Source: Nocardia sputorum | GTDB taxonomy: Bacteria > Actinomycetota > Actinomycetes > Mycobacteriales > Mycobacteriaceae | Assembly: GCF_027924405.1 (NCBI RefSeq) | Contig: NZ_AP026978.1 | Coordinates: forward strand, 1,984,001 to 2,048,000 | Direction: 5' to 3' | Length of the DNA stretch: 64,000 nucleotides | Notes under the pieces: generated by a model | What the model was told of the DNA's origin: nothing | Seen by the model: the letters and a program-made list of their open reading frames with translations, nothing else | The model's database searches: none | In this document: piece after piece, positions 50,111 through 57,210 of the stretch | Position numbering within the stretch: position 1 is the stretch's first letter | How the letters are laid out: each line of letters begins with the position of its first letter | Translations under genes and position numbers: made by a program

Positions 50111-50683
50111 ATGAGCAAGCACGCGGCAATCGAATCCGAGGACGTAGCCGCCGAACGGTCCACCAAAGCCGCCGAGATGGTCGACCGTTTGACCCGTTGG
50201 CACGACGACTTTCCCTCACCCGGTGTTCGTTTCGCGGATCTCACCCCGGTGTTCGCCGACGCCGAGGGCTTCCGCGCGGTGGTCGACTGCCTGGCCGCGT
50301 GCGCCCCCGACGCCGATCTGGTAGCCGGCGTCGACGCTCGCGGCTTCCTGCTCGGAGCCGGTGTCGCCGCGTCGCTCGGTACCGGCGTGCTCGCCGTCCG
50401 CAAGGCGGGCAAGCTGCCGCCCCCGGTGATCAGCCGCGAGTACAGCCTCGAATACGGCACCGCCGCGCTGGAGATCCCCGCGGACGGCGTCGAACTGGCG
50501 GGGCGTCGCGTCCTGTTGCTGGACGACGTCCTCGCCACCGGCGGCACCCTCGCCGCCGCCGCCGAACTGTTCAAGCAGGCGGGCGCCGAAGTGGCCGCCG
50601 CCGCGGTGGTGCTGGAACTCGGGTTCCTCGGCGGACGCGCACGGCAGGGCGACTACCCGCTGACGTCGATCGTCCAGCTCTGA
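50111..50683 (+). CDS. apt: adenine phosphoribosyltransferase
   Basis: A 190-residue type I phosphoribosyltransferase that salvages adenine to AMP. Phe-Pro-Ser-Pro-Gly-Val-Arg-Phe-Ala-Asp-Leu-Thr-Pro-Val, Val-Asp-Ala-Arg-Gly-Phe-Leu-Leu-Gly and the PRPP loop Leu-Leu-Leu-Asp-Asp-Val-Leu-Ala-Thr-Gly-Gly-Thr are present. ATG 50111 has GAGAGG at 6 bp; the GTG at 50105 is an alternative. In mycobacteria rel follows directly; here an 8.9 kb insertion intervenes. Confidence 0.94.
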   Translation: MSKHAAIESEDVAAERSTKAAEMVDRLTRWHDDFPSPGVRFADLTPVFADAEGFRAVVDCLAACAPDADLVAGVDARGFLLGAGVAASLGTGVLAVRKAGKLPPPVISREYSLEYGTAALEIPADGVELAGRRVLLLDDVLATGGTLAAAAELFKQAGAEVAAAAVVLELGFLGGRARQGDYPLTSIVQL

Positions 50684-50712
50684 GTCCACCGGGGTCTGCC
50701 CGGCGTGCGGGA

Positions 50713-50866
50713 GAAGTCCCGCCGAAACCCGTTGCCCGGATCCGGGCGGTCTACGACGAGCACACGATCGTCGTCTACCAGGCATAATCCCCGGAGATCG
50801 CCGAACCCGCGCTCGCCGCGGGAACTTTCGTGGCTCCGTTCCGCCGGGAGCGGATGACGTGGATCC
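50713..50866 (+). pseudogene. DUF4291 gene fragment with premature stop
   Basis: Read in one frame, this stretch gives the start of the DUF4291 family: Ile-Arg-Ala-Val-Tyr-Asp-Glu-His-Thr-Ile-Val-Val-Tyr-Gln-Ala, then TAA (50785-50787) where the family has Tyr, then Ser-Pro-Glu-Ile-Ala-Glu-Pro-Ala-Leu-Ala-Ala-Gly and Arg-Met-Thr-Trp-Ile. Similarity stops there, and the remaining 130 or so residues are missing. Two lesions, a nonsense change and a 3' truncation, mark it as dead. It sits at the left edge of the insertion between apt and rel. Confidence 0.75.
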
Positions 50867-51084
50867 CGAGGAGCGCCCCTACCCGCTGCCCGCGGCCGCC
50901 GCCATCGGAGCGTCGTCCTGACCCGGACGTGTGATCCGAATCGCACTGGCGCATCCACCGCCGCTGTGTTTAACCTGTAGAGGTCTTATTCCCGTTGATC
51001 GGAGTCTGCCGTTGCTCATTTGAGGTAGCCACTCGTGCGGCCCGCTATCGCGCGCCGTGTTCGTCGCAACCTCTGGGAGCTGGC

Positions 51085-52665
51085 ATGACCAATCTGTCTT
51101 TTTCCGATCTCACTTTCGGCTGGCCGGACGGCACCCCGGTGTTCGAGGGGCTCGACGCCGTTCTCGGTCCCGGCCACATCGGACTCGTCGGTGGAAACGG
51201 CGCGGGGAAGTCCACGCTGCTGCGGTTGATCGCGGGGGAGCTGAAGCCCGCTCGCGGTTCCATCACCGTCACCGGTCATCTCGGGTACTTGCGCCAGGAT
51301 CTCGGGCTGAGCGCCGGGCAGCGAGTCGATGCGGTGCTGGGCATCGCGGAAATTCGAAAAGCATTGCACCGCATCGAGTCCGGTGCAGGCGATGACACCG
51401 ACTTCGACTTGGTCGGTCACCACTGGGACGTCGAGGAGCGCGCGGTGGCATTGCTGGCGCGACTCGGTCTGCACTACGTCGCCGATTCGGTGCACCAGCT
51501 GGACCGGACGCTCGACACCCTCTCCGGTGGCGAGACGGTGCTGCTCGGGCTGGTCGCCGAGTTGCTCGCCGAGCCCGACGTGCTGCTACTCGACGAACCG
51601 ACGAACAACCTGGATCGGGTCGCGCGCGCACGGCTCTACGAGGTGATCGGCCAATTCTCCGGCACGGTGCTCACGGTCAGCCACGATCGGGAGCTGCTGG
51701 AGCGGATGGCGTCCATCGCCGAGCTGCGCCACGGCGAACTCCGGTTGTTCGGTGGGAATTTCAGCGAGTACGAGCGGATCGTCGCGGCCGAGCAGGAAGC
51801 CGCCCGTGCCGCGATCCGGGATGCGCGCAGCGATGTCCGCAGGCAGGCCCGCGAACTCGTCGAGGCGCGCATCAAACTGGACCGCCGACAGCGGTACGGG
51901 CAGAAGATGTGGGACCAGAAGCGCGAGCCGAAAATCATTATGGCCGAACGCAAACGGCAGGCGCAGGTGTCCGCGGGCAAGTTGCGCAACAACCACATCG
52001 AGAAGCTCGACTCCGCCAAGGATCAGCTCAAGCAGGCCAAGGGGTTGTTGCGCGACGACCGGGAGATCCGGGTGGAGTTGCCCGACACCCGGCTGTATCC
52101 CGGTCAAGACGTCATCGAGCTGGACCGGGTCGAGCTGGCGTGCGGGCCGACGGTGACGTTGCGGGTGTCGGGTCCGGAGCGGATCGCGCTGACCGGACGC
52201 AACGGCGTCGGCAAGACGACGTTGCTGCGGCGCATCACGCAGGCGGGGCCGAAGGTGCCGTGGCGGATGCTGCCGCAGCGGCTGGACGTGTTCGACGAGC
52301 GGCTGTCGGTGTTCGAGAACGTCGCCTCGACGGCGCCGCACGCCTCCGCGGAGCGGATCCGGGCGCAGTTGGCCCGCTTCCTGTTCCGCGGCACGGACGC
52401 CGACGTCGCGGCCGCGGCGTTGTCGGGCGGTGAGCGGTTGCGGGCGGCGTTGGCGATGCTGTTGCTGGCGGATCCGGCACCGCGGTTGCTGTTGCTGGAC
52501 GAGCCCACCAACAATCTCGACCTGCCCAGCCTCGAGCACCTCACCCAGGCGCTGGCGAGCTTCGAGGGCGCGCTGATCGTGGTGAGTCACGATTCGCGCT
52601 TCCTCGACGATATCGGGGTGACCCGGCGCCTGGAACTCACCGAAGAGGGCTTGGCGGAGACGTAG
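51085..52665 (+). CDS. ABC-F family ATPase
   Basis: A 526-residue soluble protein with two ABC ATPase domains and no membrane part. Walker A motifs Gly-Gly-Asn-Gly-Ala-Gly-Lys-Ser (near residue 38) and Gly-Arg-Asn-Gly-Val-Gly-Lys-Thr (near 372); signatures Leu-Ser-Gly-Gly-Glu twice; Asp-Glu-Pro-Thr-Asn-Asn-Leu-Asp twice. The basic linker near residues 250-325 is the part that reaches into the ribosomal exit site in this family. It could be a translation factor or an antibiotic-protection protein. The 400-bp leader is long enough for attenuation, but no clear leader peptide was found. ATG 51085 has GGGAG at 7 bp. Confidence 0.9.
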   Translation: MTNLSFSDLTFGWPDGTPVFEGLDAVLGPGHIGLVGGNGAGKSTLLRLIAGELKPARGSITVTGHLGYLRQDLGLSAGQRVDAVLGIAEIRKALHRIESGAGDDTDFDLVGHHWDVEERAVALLARLGLHYVADSVHQLDRTLDTLSGGETVLLGLVAELLAEPDVLLLDEPTNNLDRVARARLYEVIGQFSGTVLTVSHDRELLERMASIAELRHGELRLFGGNFSEYERIVAAEQEAARAAIRDARSDVRRQARELVEARIKLDRRQRYGQKMWDQKREPKIIMAERKRQAQVSAGKLRNNHIEKLDSAKDQLKQAKGLLRDDREIRVELPDTRLYPGQDVIELDRVELACGPTVTLRVSGPERIALTGRNGVGKTTLLRRITQAGPKVPWRMLPQRLDVFDERLSVFENVASTAPHASAERIRAQLARFLFRGTDADVAAAALSGGERLRAALAMLLLADPAPRLLLLDEPTNNLDLPSLEHLTQALASFEGALIVVSHDSRFLDDIGVTRRLELTEEGLAET

Positions 52666-52757
52666 GCGGCAGTTCGCCGGACCGTCCGCGGTCCGCCGGC
52701 GGGCGGGACGAAGAACCGGCCTGGTCCGGCGGCGATCGGTTCGATCCGTACGGCTAT

Positions 52758-52792
52758 GGGAACCGGGCACCGGATCGTCGTGCCCGGTTCCC
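52758..52792. terminator. bidirectional hairpin between ABC-F and SnoaL genes
   Basis: GGGAACCGGGCA (52758-52769) and TGCCCGGTTCCC (52781-52792), perfect 12-bp arms with an 11-nt loop, between two convergent genes. A weaker CGGACC/GGTCCG hairpin lies at 52678-52695. Confidence 0.75.
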
Positions 52793-52818
52793 CGTGCCGG
52801 TCCGCGAGAGGCGCGAGT

Positions 52819-53229
52819 TCACGCCCGGGCCGCACGCCGGAGGATGGCTGGATGTGCGAGCAGGCGGGGCGCCAGTCGCACCGCGAGATAGGTGAGCGTC
52901 AGCCAGGGACGCAGGTGCGGCTGCAACGTGCGGATGCGGCCCTGCTCGTCGAGTCCGACCACCAGCGCTTCGGTCAGCCGGAACGGTCCGATCGTGGCAC
53001 CGGCCAGCAGGACACGCCGCGTACCGTCGCCGATTTCCTCCGTCCAACGCAGACCGGTGAGGCTTCCGTAGGCTGCCGTGAGCAGCACACACAGGTCGTC
53101 GCGGCCACGGAAGACCAACCGGCCGGACAGCGGCGAGACCAATTCGGCATCGGGTGCGAGAACCCGCGTCAGCGCGTCGATGTCGCCGCTTTCGGTCGCC
53201 CTGCGGAATTCGGCGATCGCGTCGGACAT
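52819..53229 (-). CDS. SnoaL-like (NTF2-fold) protein
   Basis: A 136-residue NTF2-fold protein of the SnoaL-like type. Residues 1-45 read Ala-Ile-Ala-Glu-Phe-Arg-Arg-Ala-Thr-Glu-Ser-Gly-Asp-Ile-Asp-Ala-Leu, then Leu-Ala-Pro-Asp-Ala-Glu-Leu-Val-Ser-Pro; Phe-Arg-Gly-Arg-Asp-Asp-Leu starts the next helix. No catalytic residues can be named. It is divergent from the HxlR gene with 80 bp between starts and probably under its control. Confidence 0.8.
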   Translation of the reverse strand: MSDAIAEFRRATESGDIDALTRVLAPDAELVSPLSGRLVFRGRDDLCVLLTAAYGSLTGLRWTEEIGDGTRRVLLAGATIGPFRLTEALVVGLDEQGRIRTLQPHLRPWLTLTYLAVRLAPRLLAHPAILRRAARA

Positions 53230-53265
53230 GGTGGTCGGCCCCTTCCCTCGTCGCTGGGTCCGAAC

Positions 53266-53303
53266 CTAGTTCAAGTCACTTGCAAAAAGCAACGGACTAG
53301 ACT
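53266..53303. promoter_or_regulatory. regulatory region between SnoaL and HxlR genes
   Basis: Nested symmetries: CTAGT (53266-53270) with ACTAG (53296-53300), TTGC-AAAAA-GCAA (53280-53292), and the 11-bp palindrome CAAGT-C-ACTTG (53271-53281). TAGACT at 53298-53303 is six bases before the hxlR ATG, so a leaderless -10 is likely. Probable HxlR operator. Confidence 0.55.
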
Positions 53304-53309
53304 GGCCGA

Positions 53310-53819
53310 ATGCCCAAGGCCGCTTTCTCCGACATCGTCTGCTCGATCGCGCGCACGGTCGACGCGATCGGCGAGCGCTGGACACCACTGATCCTGCGCG
53401 ACCTGTTCATCGGGCTGACCCGGTTCGAAGATCTGCGCCGTGACCTCGGCATCGCTTCCAATGTGCTCGCCGCGCGCCTGGACGCACTGCACGGGCACGG
53501 CATCGTGGAAAAGCGTCCGTATCAGTCGAATCCGATTCGCTACGAGTATCTGCTGACCGAACGTGGCCGTGATCTGTATCCGGTGCTGACCGTGTTGATC
53601 ACGTGGGGCGACAAGTGGCTCGCGGGCACGGAAGGTCCGCCCGCCGTCGTGGTCCATCGCGAATGCGGGCGCCCGACGTCCGGTGTGGTGGTGTGCCGCG
53701 AGTGCGGCGAGCCGCTCACCGCGGGAAACGTTCGGTGGCTTTCCGGCCCCGGTGGGCGGCGAGGCCCGGGAACGATGCTGATCGGCGGCCTGCTCGAAGC
53801 CGGAGGCCCCACGGGCTGA
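53310..53819 (+). CDS. HxlR-family transcriptional regulator
   Basis: A 169-residue HxlR-type winged helix. Val-Cys-Ser-Ile-Ala-Arg-Thr-Val-Asp-Ala-Ile-Gly-Glu-Arg-Trp-Thr-Pro-Leu-Ile-Leu-Arg-Asp-type start, then Leu-Gly-Ile-Ala-Ser-Asn-Val-Leu-Ala-Ala-Arg-Leu as recognition helix. The Cys near residue 11 is the redox/electrophile-sensing Cys of many relatives. The C-terminal part has two Cys pairs (His-Arg-Glu-Cys-Gly; Cys-Arg-Glu-Cys-Gly) that look like a zinc ribbon. Confidence 0.88.
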   Translation: MPKAAFSDIVCSIARTVDAIGERWTPLILRDLFIGLTRFEDLRRDLGIASNVLAARLDALHGHGIVEKRPYQSNPIRYEYLLTERGRDLYPVLTVLITWGDKWLAGTEGPPAVVVHRECGRPTSGVVVCRECGEPLTAGNVRWLSGPGGRRGPGTMLIGGLLEAGGPTG

Positions 53820-53913
53820 TAGGGCCTCGCTCGGGTGGGTTGTCGTCGCCCTCGGGCTCGAGGGTGCGGGTGGACCTGTCCGGTGCGGGATCGGACGCCG
53901 GCTGCGGCGATCC

Positions 53914-53951
53914 TTGACCGCGCTAGTTTTAGTCACATAGACTAAAACTAG
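53914..53951 (+). promoter_or_regulatory. promoter with perfect inverted-repeat operator of the vWA operon
   Basis: -35 TTGACC (53914-53919) and -10 TAGACT (53938-53943) with an 18-bp spacer. Over it lies CTAGTTTTAGTC (53923-53934) / ACATA / GACTAAAACTAG (53940-53951), a perfect 12-bp-arm repeat. Its TTAGTC-N5-GACTAA core is like sites I recall for NrtR-family regulators, and an NrtR-like gene ends this operon. AGAGGA follows as ribosome-binding site for the ATG at 53967. Confidence 0.75.
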
Positions 53952-53966
53952 AGAGGACGTGATCAC

Positions 53967-54914
53967 ATGGGATACGGACATTGGGACGACTCCGCCTATC
54001 GCGCGGCCAAGACCTTCCGCGCCGCCCGAGGGATCGATGATTTCGGCTACACCGCCGACATGCGGGCCGAGCCGCACGCGAACTGGCGGGTGCATCCGAA
54101 CCTGGACCCGCTCGGCGTAGCGGTACGCGAGTGCCGGGATTCGGCCGAGCACGGCAATTCACTGCCCGTCGCGGTGCTGTTCGACGTGACCGGATCGATG
54201 GGGCGGGTTCCGCGCATCATGCAGGACAAGCTGGGCACCCTGCACGGTCTGTTGCGGCGCAAGGGCTATGCGGACGATCCGCAGATCCTGTTCGGTGCGA
54301 TCGGTGACGCGGACACCGACCGCGTGCCGCTGCAGATCGGTCAGTTCGAATCCGACAATCGGATGGACGAGCAATTGCGTGCCGTCTTCCTGGAAGGCGG
54401 AGGTGGTGGGCAGAAGTCCGAGAGCTATGAACTGGCCGCCTATTTCCTGGCGACGCATATCGCGACCGACGCGTGGGAGAAGCGACGCAAGAAGGGCTAT
54501 CTGTTCCTGATCGGCGACGAACTGAACAAGCCGCGGCTGGCCTCCCGCCACATCCGCGCGATCATCGGCGACAGTGTGCGACAGGACATCGCGGTGGAAT
54601 CCATCTACCGCGAACTGGCCGAGCGATGGCACGTGCACTACATCCTGCCCGACCAGTCGAGCTACTTCCACGATCCGGAGATCGCCGAGCACTGGCGCGG
54701 GTTGCTCGGCCAGAACTTCCTGCGCCTGGACGACCCCGCGGCGGTGTGCGAACTCATCGCGCTGACCATCGGCTTGGCGGAGGGGCGCGTCGACCTCGCG
54801 GGCGGGCTCGCGGACTTGCGGGATGTCGGGTCCGAGGCCGAGGCCGAGTCGGTCGGGAAGGCGCTCGGGGCCGACGATACGCGACCGCGGGCCTTGCCGC
54901 GTGGCCGCGGCTGA
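53967..54914 (+). CDS. vWA-domain protein
   Basis: A 315-residue cytoplasmic protein with a von Willebrand A-type core. The metal-ion-dependent adhesion site motif is Asp73-Val-Thr75-Gly-Ser77-Met-Gly in Val-Leu-Phe-Asp-Val-Thr-Gly-Ser. The N-terminal 60 residues include a Trp-rich stretch. Gly-Gly-Gly-Gly-Gly-Gln-Lys-Ser-Glu-Ser-Tyr near residue 147 and Leu-Ile-Gly-Asp-Glu near residue 180 complete the fold. No signal peptide, so it probably assembles other proteins inside the cell. First gene of a three-gene operon, with the next start 13 bp past its stop; expression is set by the promoter-operator at 53914-53951. Confidence 0.8.
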   Translation: MGYGHWDDSAYRAAKTFRAARGIDDFGYTADMRAEPHANWRVHPNLDPLGVAVRECRDSAEHGNSLPVAVLFDVTGSMGRVPRIMQDKLGTLHGLLRRKGYADDPQILFGAIGDADTDRVPLQIGQFESDNRMDEQLRAVFLEGGGGGQKSESYELAAYFLATHIATDAWEKRRKKGYLFLIGDELNKPRLASRHIRAIIGDSVRQDIAVESIYRELAERWHVHYILPDQSSYFHDPEIAEHWRGLLGQNFLRLDDPAAVCELIALTIGLAEGRVDLAGGLADLRDVGSEAEAESVGKALGADDTRPRALPRGRG

Positions 54915-54927
54915 ACCGGAAGGGCGC

Positions 54928-56184
54928 ATGGTGCCCGGGTCGCACATCATCGTCGTGGATCTCGGATTCGGGGACGCGGGTAAGGGCGCCACGGTCGACT
55001 GGCTGTGCGCGCCCGAGCAGGGCTTCGATGTCTCCGCCGTGGTCCGGTTCAACGGTGGGGCGCAGGCCGCGCACAACGTGATCGCCGACGGACGGCACCA
55101 CACCTTCGCGCAGTTCGGATCGGGGACATTCGCAGGCGTGCCGACGCTGCTGTCGCGGCACATGCTGGTCGAGCCGATCGCGCTGGCGGCCGAAGCGCGC
55201 ATGCTGGCCGCGCTGGGCGTGCGCGATCCGCTGTCCTCGATACGGATCGACGGTCGGGCGTTGCTCACCACGCCGATCCACATCGCCGCCAACCGTGCTC
55301 GCGAGGATGCGCGGGGTTCCGCGCGGCACGGTTCGTGCGGCAGGGGGATCGGCGAGACCGCGGGCTACGCGCTCGCCCACCCGGCTCCCACCGTGTCCGA
55401 TTGCCTGCGTCCCTTGGCGCTGCGGCGCAAGCTGCGTGCGCTGGCGGAATACTACGGGCCGCTGATCGCGCCGAGTGGACATCGGTACGAACCGATCGAC
55501 GACCTGGTGGAGATGTACCGCGAGTTCGCCGCGGCGGTACCGATCGTCGGTGACGACCAACTGGCTCGGTTCGCGCGGCAGGGCGCCTTGGTGTTCGAAG
55601 GGGCGCAAGGCGTCCTGCTCGACGAGTGGCGCGGGTTCCATCCGCACACCACTTGGTCGACCGTCGAACCGCGCAATGCGCGTGCGATGCTGGCCGAGAT
55701 CGGCGAGTCGGGTTACGTGCTCGGCGTGACCCGCACCTATCAGACTCGCCACGGCGCGGGCCCGTTTCCCACCGAGGATTCCGGCTTGGACCTCCCCGAG
55801 CCGCACAATGCGGCCGGTCGGTATCAAGGCGAATTCCGTCTCGGCCACTTGGACACCGTGTTGCTGCGTTACGCCATCGAGGTGTCGGGCGGCGTCGACG
55901 GCCTCGCGGTCAACCACCTCGACGTGCCCGGAAGGCGGTATGCCGCAACTGAGTACATCGTGGACGGTGTGGTTCGAGACACCGTGCCCCCTGGACGCAG
56001 GCAGGACCTGGATCACCAGCGGAAGCTGACCCGGCTGCTGACGCGCGCCGAGCCCGTCCTCACCGAAATGCCGGACGATCCCGTGCCGTGGCTGGCCCGG
56101 ACCCTCGGCGTGCCGGTCGTCCTCACCGCCCACGGTCCCGGCCGCCGCCACCGCGCACGCACGGCGTATGCCGCCGCGGCGTGA
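54928..56184 (+). CDS. divergent adenylosuccinate-synthetase-like protein
   Basis: A 418-residue homologue of PurA that is probably not the housekeeping enzyme. Kept: the P-loop-like Gly-Phe-Gly-Asp16-Ala-Gly-Lys-Gly (catalytic Asp present, Glu of GDEGKG replaced by Ala), His49 in Ala-Gln-Ala-Ala-His-Asn, Gly-Arg-Gly-Ile-Gly, Phe-Glu-Gly-Ala-Gln-Gly, and Arg-His-Gly-Ala-Gly-Pro-Phe-Pro-Thr-Glu. Changed: the aspartate-binding loop (no Ala-Thr-Thr-Gly-Arg-x-Arg-Arg) and the guanine-recognition Thr-Lys-Leu-Asp, here Asn-His-Leu-Asp. It may couple another amine to a nucleotide or use another NTP. ATG 54928 has GGAAGGG close; GTG 54901 is possible. Confidence 0.8.
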   Translation: MVPGSHIIVVDLGFGDAGKGATVDWLCAPEQGFDVSAVVRFNGGAQAAHNVIADGRHHTFAQFGSGTFAGVPTLLSRHMLVEPIALAAEARMLAALGVRDPLSSIRIDGRALLTTPIHIAANRAREDARGSARHGSCGRGIGETAGYALAHPAPTVSDCLRPLALRRKLRALAEYYGPLIAPSGHRYEPIDDLVEMYREFAAAVPIVGDDQLARFARQGALVFEGAQGVLLDEWRGFHPHTTWSTVEPRNARAMLAEIGESGYVLGVTRTYQTRHGAGPFPTEDSGLDLPEPHNAAGRYQGEFRLGHLDTVLLRYAIEVSGGVDGLAVNHLDVPGRRYAATEYIVDGVVRDTVPPGRRQDLDHQRKLTRLLTRAEPVLTEMPDDPVPWLARTLGVPVVLTAHGPGRRHRARTAYAAAA

Positions 56185-56259
56185 ATCCTCCGCGCAGGTG
56201 CCGTTCCAGTGGCACACCGCCCGACGGGCGCGCGGCCGGTCGGGGCAGGATGGGTGGCC

Positions 56260-56886
56260 GTGGAGCAGTCCGTTGTGTCGGTGGATGTCGTGGCGTTGCG
56301 GTTCTGGGACGAGGACGGCGGCGTCCGGCTCGGAATCGCGCCCCGGGCGATGGAACCCTTCGCGGGGCAGCTGGCCTTGCCCGGTGTGCTGCTCGGCCGG
56401 GGGGAGCGGCTGGCCGTCGCGGCGCGCCGAGCGGTGCACACCAAACTGGGCGTCCCGGAGGCCGCGATCGGCTCGGTGGGGCAGTTGGTGACCTTCGACG
56501 AACCGAACCGTGACCCGCGCGGTCCTACGCTCTCGATCGCGATGTGGGCGGTGGTGGGGCCGCACGAAGGACCGGCGCGGTGGACCGGCTTCGACGAGGT
56601 TCCGGAGCTGGCGTTCGACCACAATCGCATCGTCGCGATGGCCCGCGATGTCCTGACGCGGTTGCTGTGGAAGGACCTTCCGTTCACCAGAGCCCTGCTC
56701 GGCGCGGAATTCCCCGCGACCAGGGCCGTGGCGGCCGCGACAGCGCTGTCCGGAGCCCGGCCCGACGCCGCGAATCTGAACCGCACGCTGGCGGCCATCC
56801 CGGGCCTGACGCGCACCGCCGAACGCCGTCGCGTCAAAGCGACCGGCAGGCCTGCGGCGGTGTGGACTTTCGGCACGCCGGAGTGA
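56260..56886 (+). CDS. NrtR-like NUDIX/winged-helix regulator
   Basis: A protein of about 208 residues. The N-terminal Nudix fold has the Pro-Gly-x-x-x-Gly-x-Gly-Glu lead, but the catalytic helix reads Arg-Arg-Ala-Val-His-Thr-Lys-Leu-Gly-Val instead of Arg-Glu-x-x-Glu-Glu-x-Gly, so hydrolysis is unlikely. The C-terminal domain (Phe-Thr-Arg-Ala-Leu-Leu-Gly-Ala-Glu-Phe; Asp-Ala-Ala-Asn-Leu-Asn-Arg-Thr-Leu; Gly-Arg-Pro-Ala-Ala-Val-Trp-Thr-Phe) matches the NrtR DNA-binding winged helix. NrtR proteins sense ADP-ribose or NAD-related ligands. It likely binds the operator at 53923-53951. Start chosen among GTG 56209, 56254 and 56260; AGGA precedes 56260 by 9 bp. Confidence 0.75.
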   Translation: MEQSVVSVDVVALRFWDEDGGVRLGIAPRAMEPFAGQLALPGVLLGRGERLAVAARRAVHTKLGVPEAAIGSVGQLVTFDEPNRDPRGPTLSIAMWAVVGPHEGPARWTGFDEVPELAFDHNRIVAMARDVLTRLLWKDLPFTRALLGAEFPATRAVAAATALSGARPDAANLNRTLAAIPGLTRTAERRRVKATGRPAAVWTFGTPE

Positions 56887-57210
56887 ACGGCGCGAGGACC
56901 GATCCCCGGCCGTTCGGGCATCAAACCGCTATCGCGGGCTTGTCGCAAGTCGAGCAGGCCGGGGCGTCCTGCTCGAACTTCGGGATGGGGCCGTGATTCC
57001 GGTCAGGATTCCCGGCCGGATGATCGCTCCAGGCGGCGGGAAGCAGCGGGTGCCCTCGGTCTGTGGCGCGGACGTGACGACTGCGACGCCGACAAGGCCG
57101 ATCACCGCCGAAGTAGTCTCAACGATCGGGGGCCGATCGTGTCCACCAGCACGCCCGGGGCCGACGACCCCGCGACAAAGACAACGCCCTAGGCGACGAG
57201 GCCGGGCGAG
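56887..57210. other. intergenic between convergent genes, no gene seen
   Basis: About 320 bp between the NrtR-like gene and the convergent metallophosphoesterase. The frames are short, Arg/Pro-rich and without motifs. No strong hairpin was found. Confidence 0.35.

Noticed and set aside
50995..51084. Leader peptide for ABC-F attenuation
   Set aside because: A TTG frame reads straight into the ABC-F gene and other short frames have no ribosome-binding site or paired stems that I could identify.
54754..56622. 622-codon frame antisense to the PurA-like and NUDIX genes
   Set aside because: Plus-strand products have clear motifs and the plus strand carries the promoter and ribosome-binding sites.
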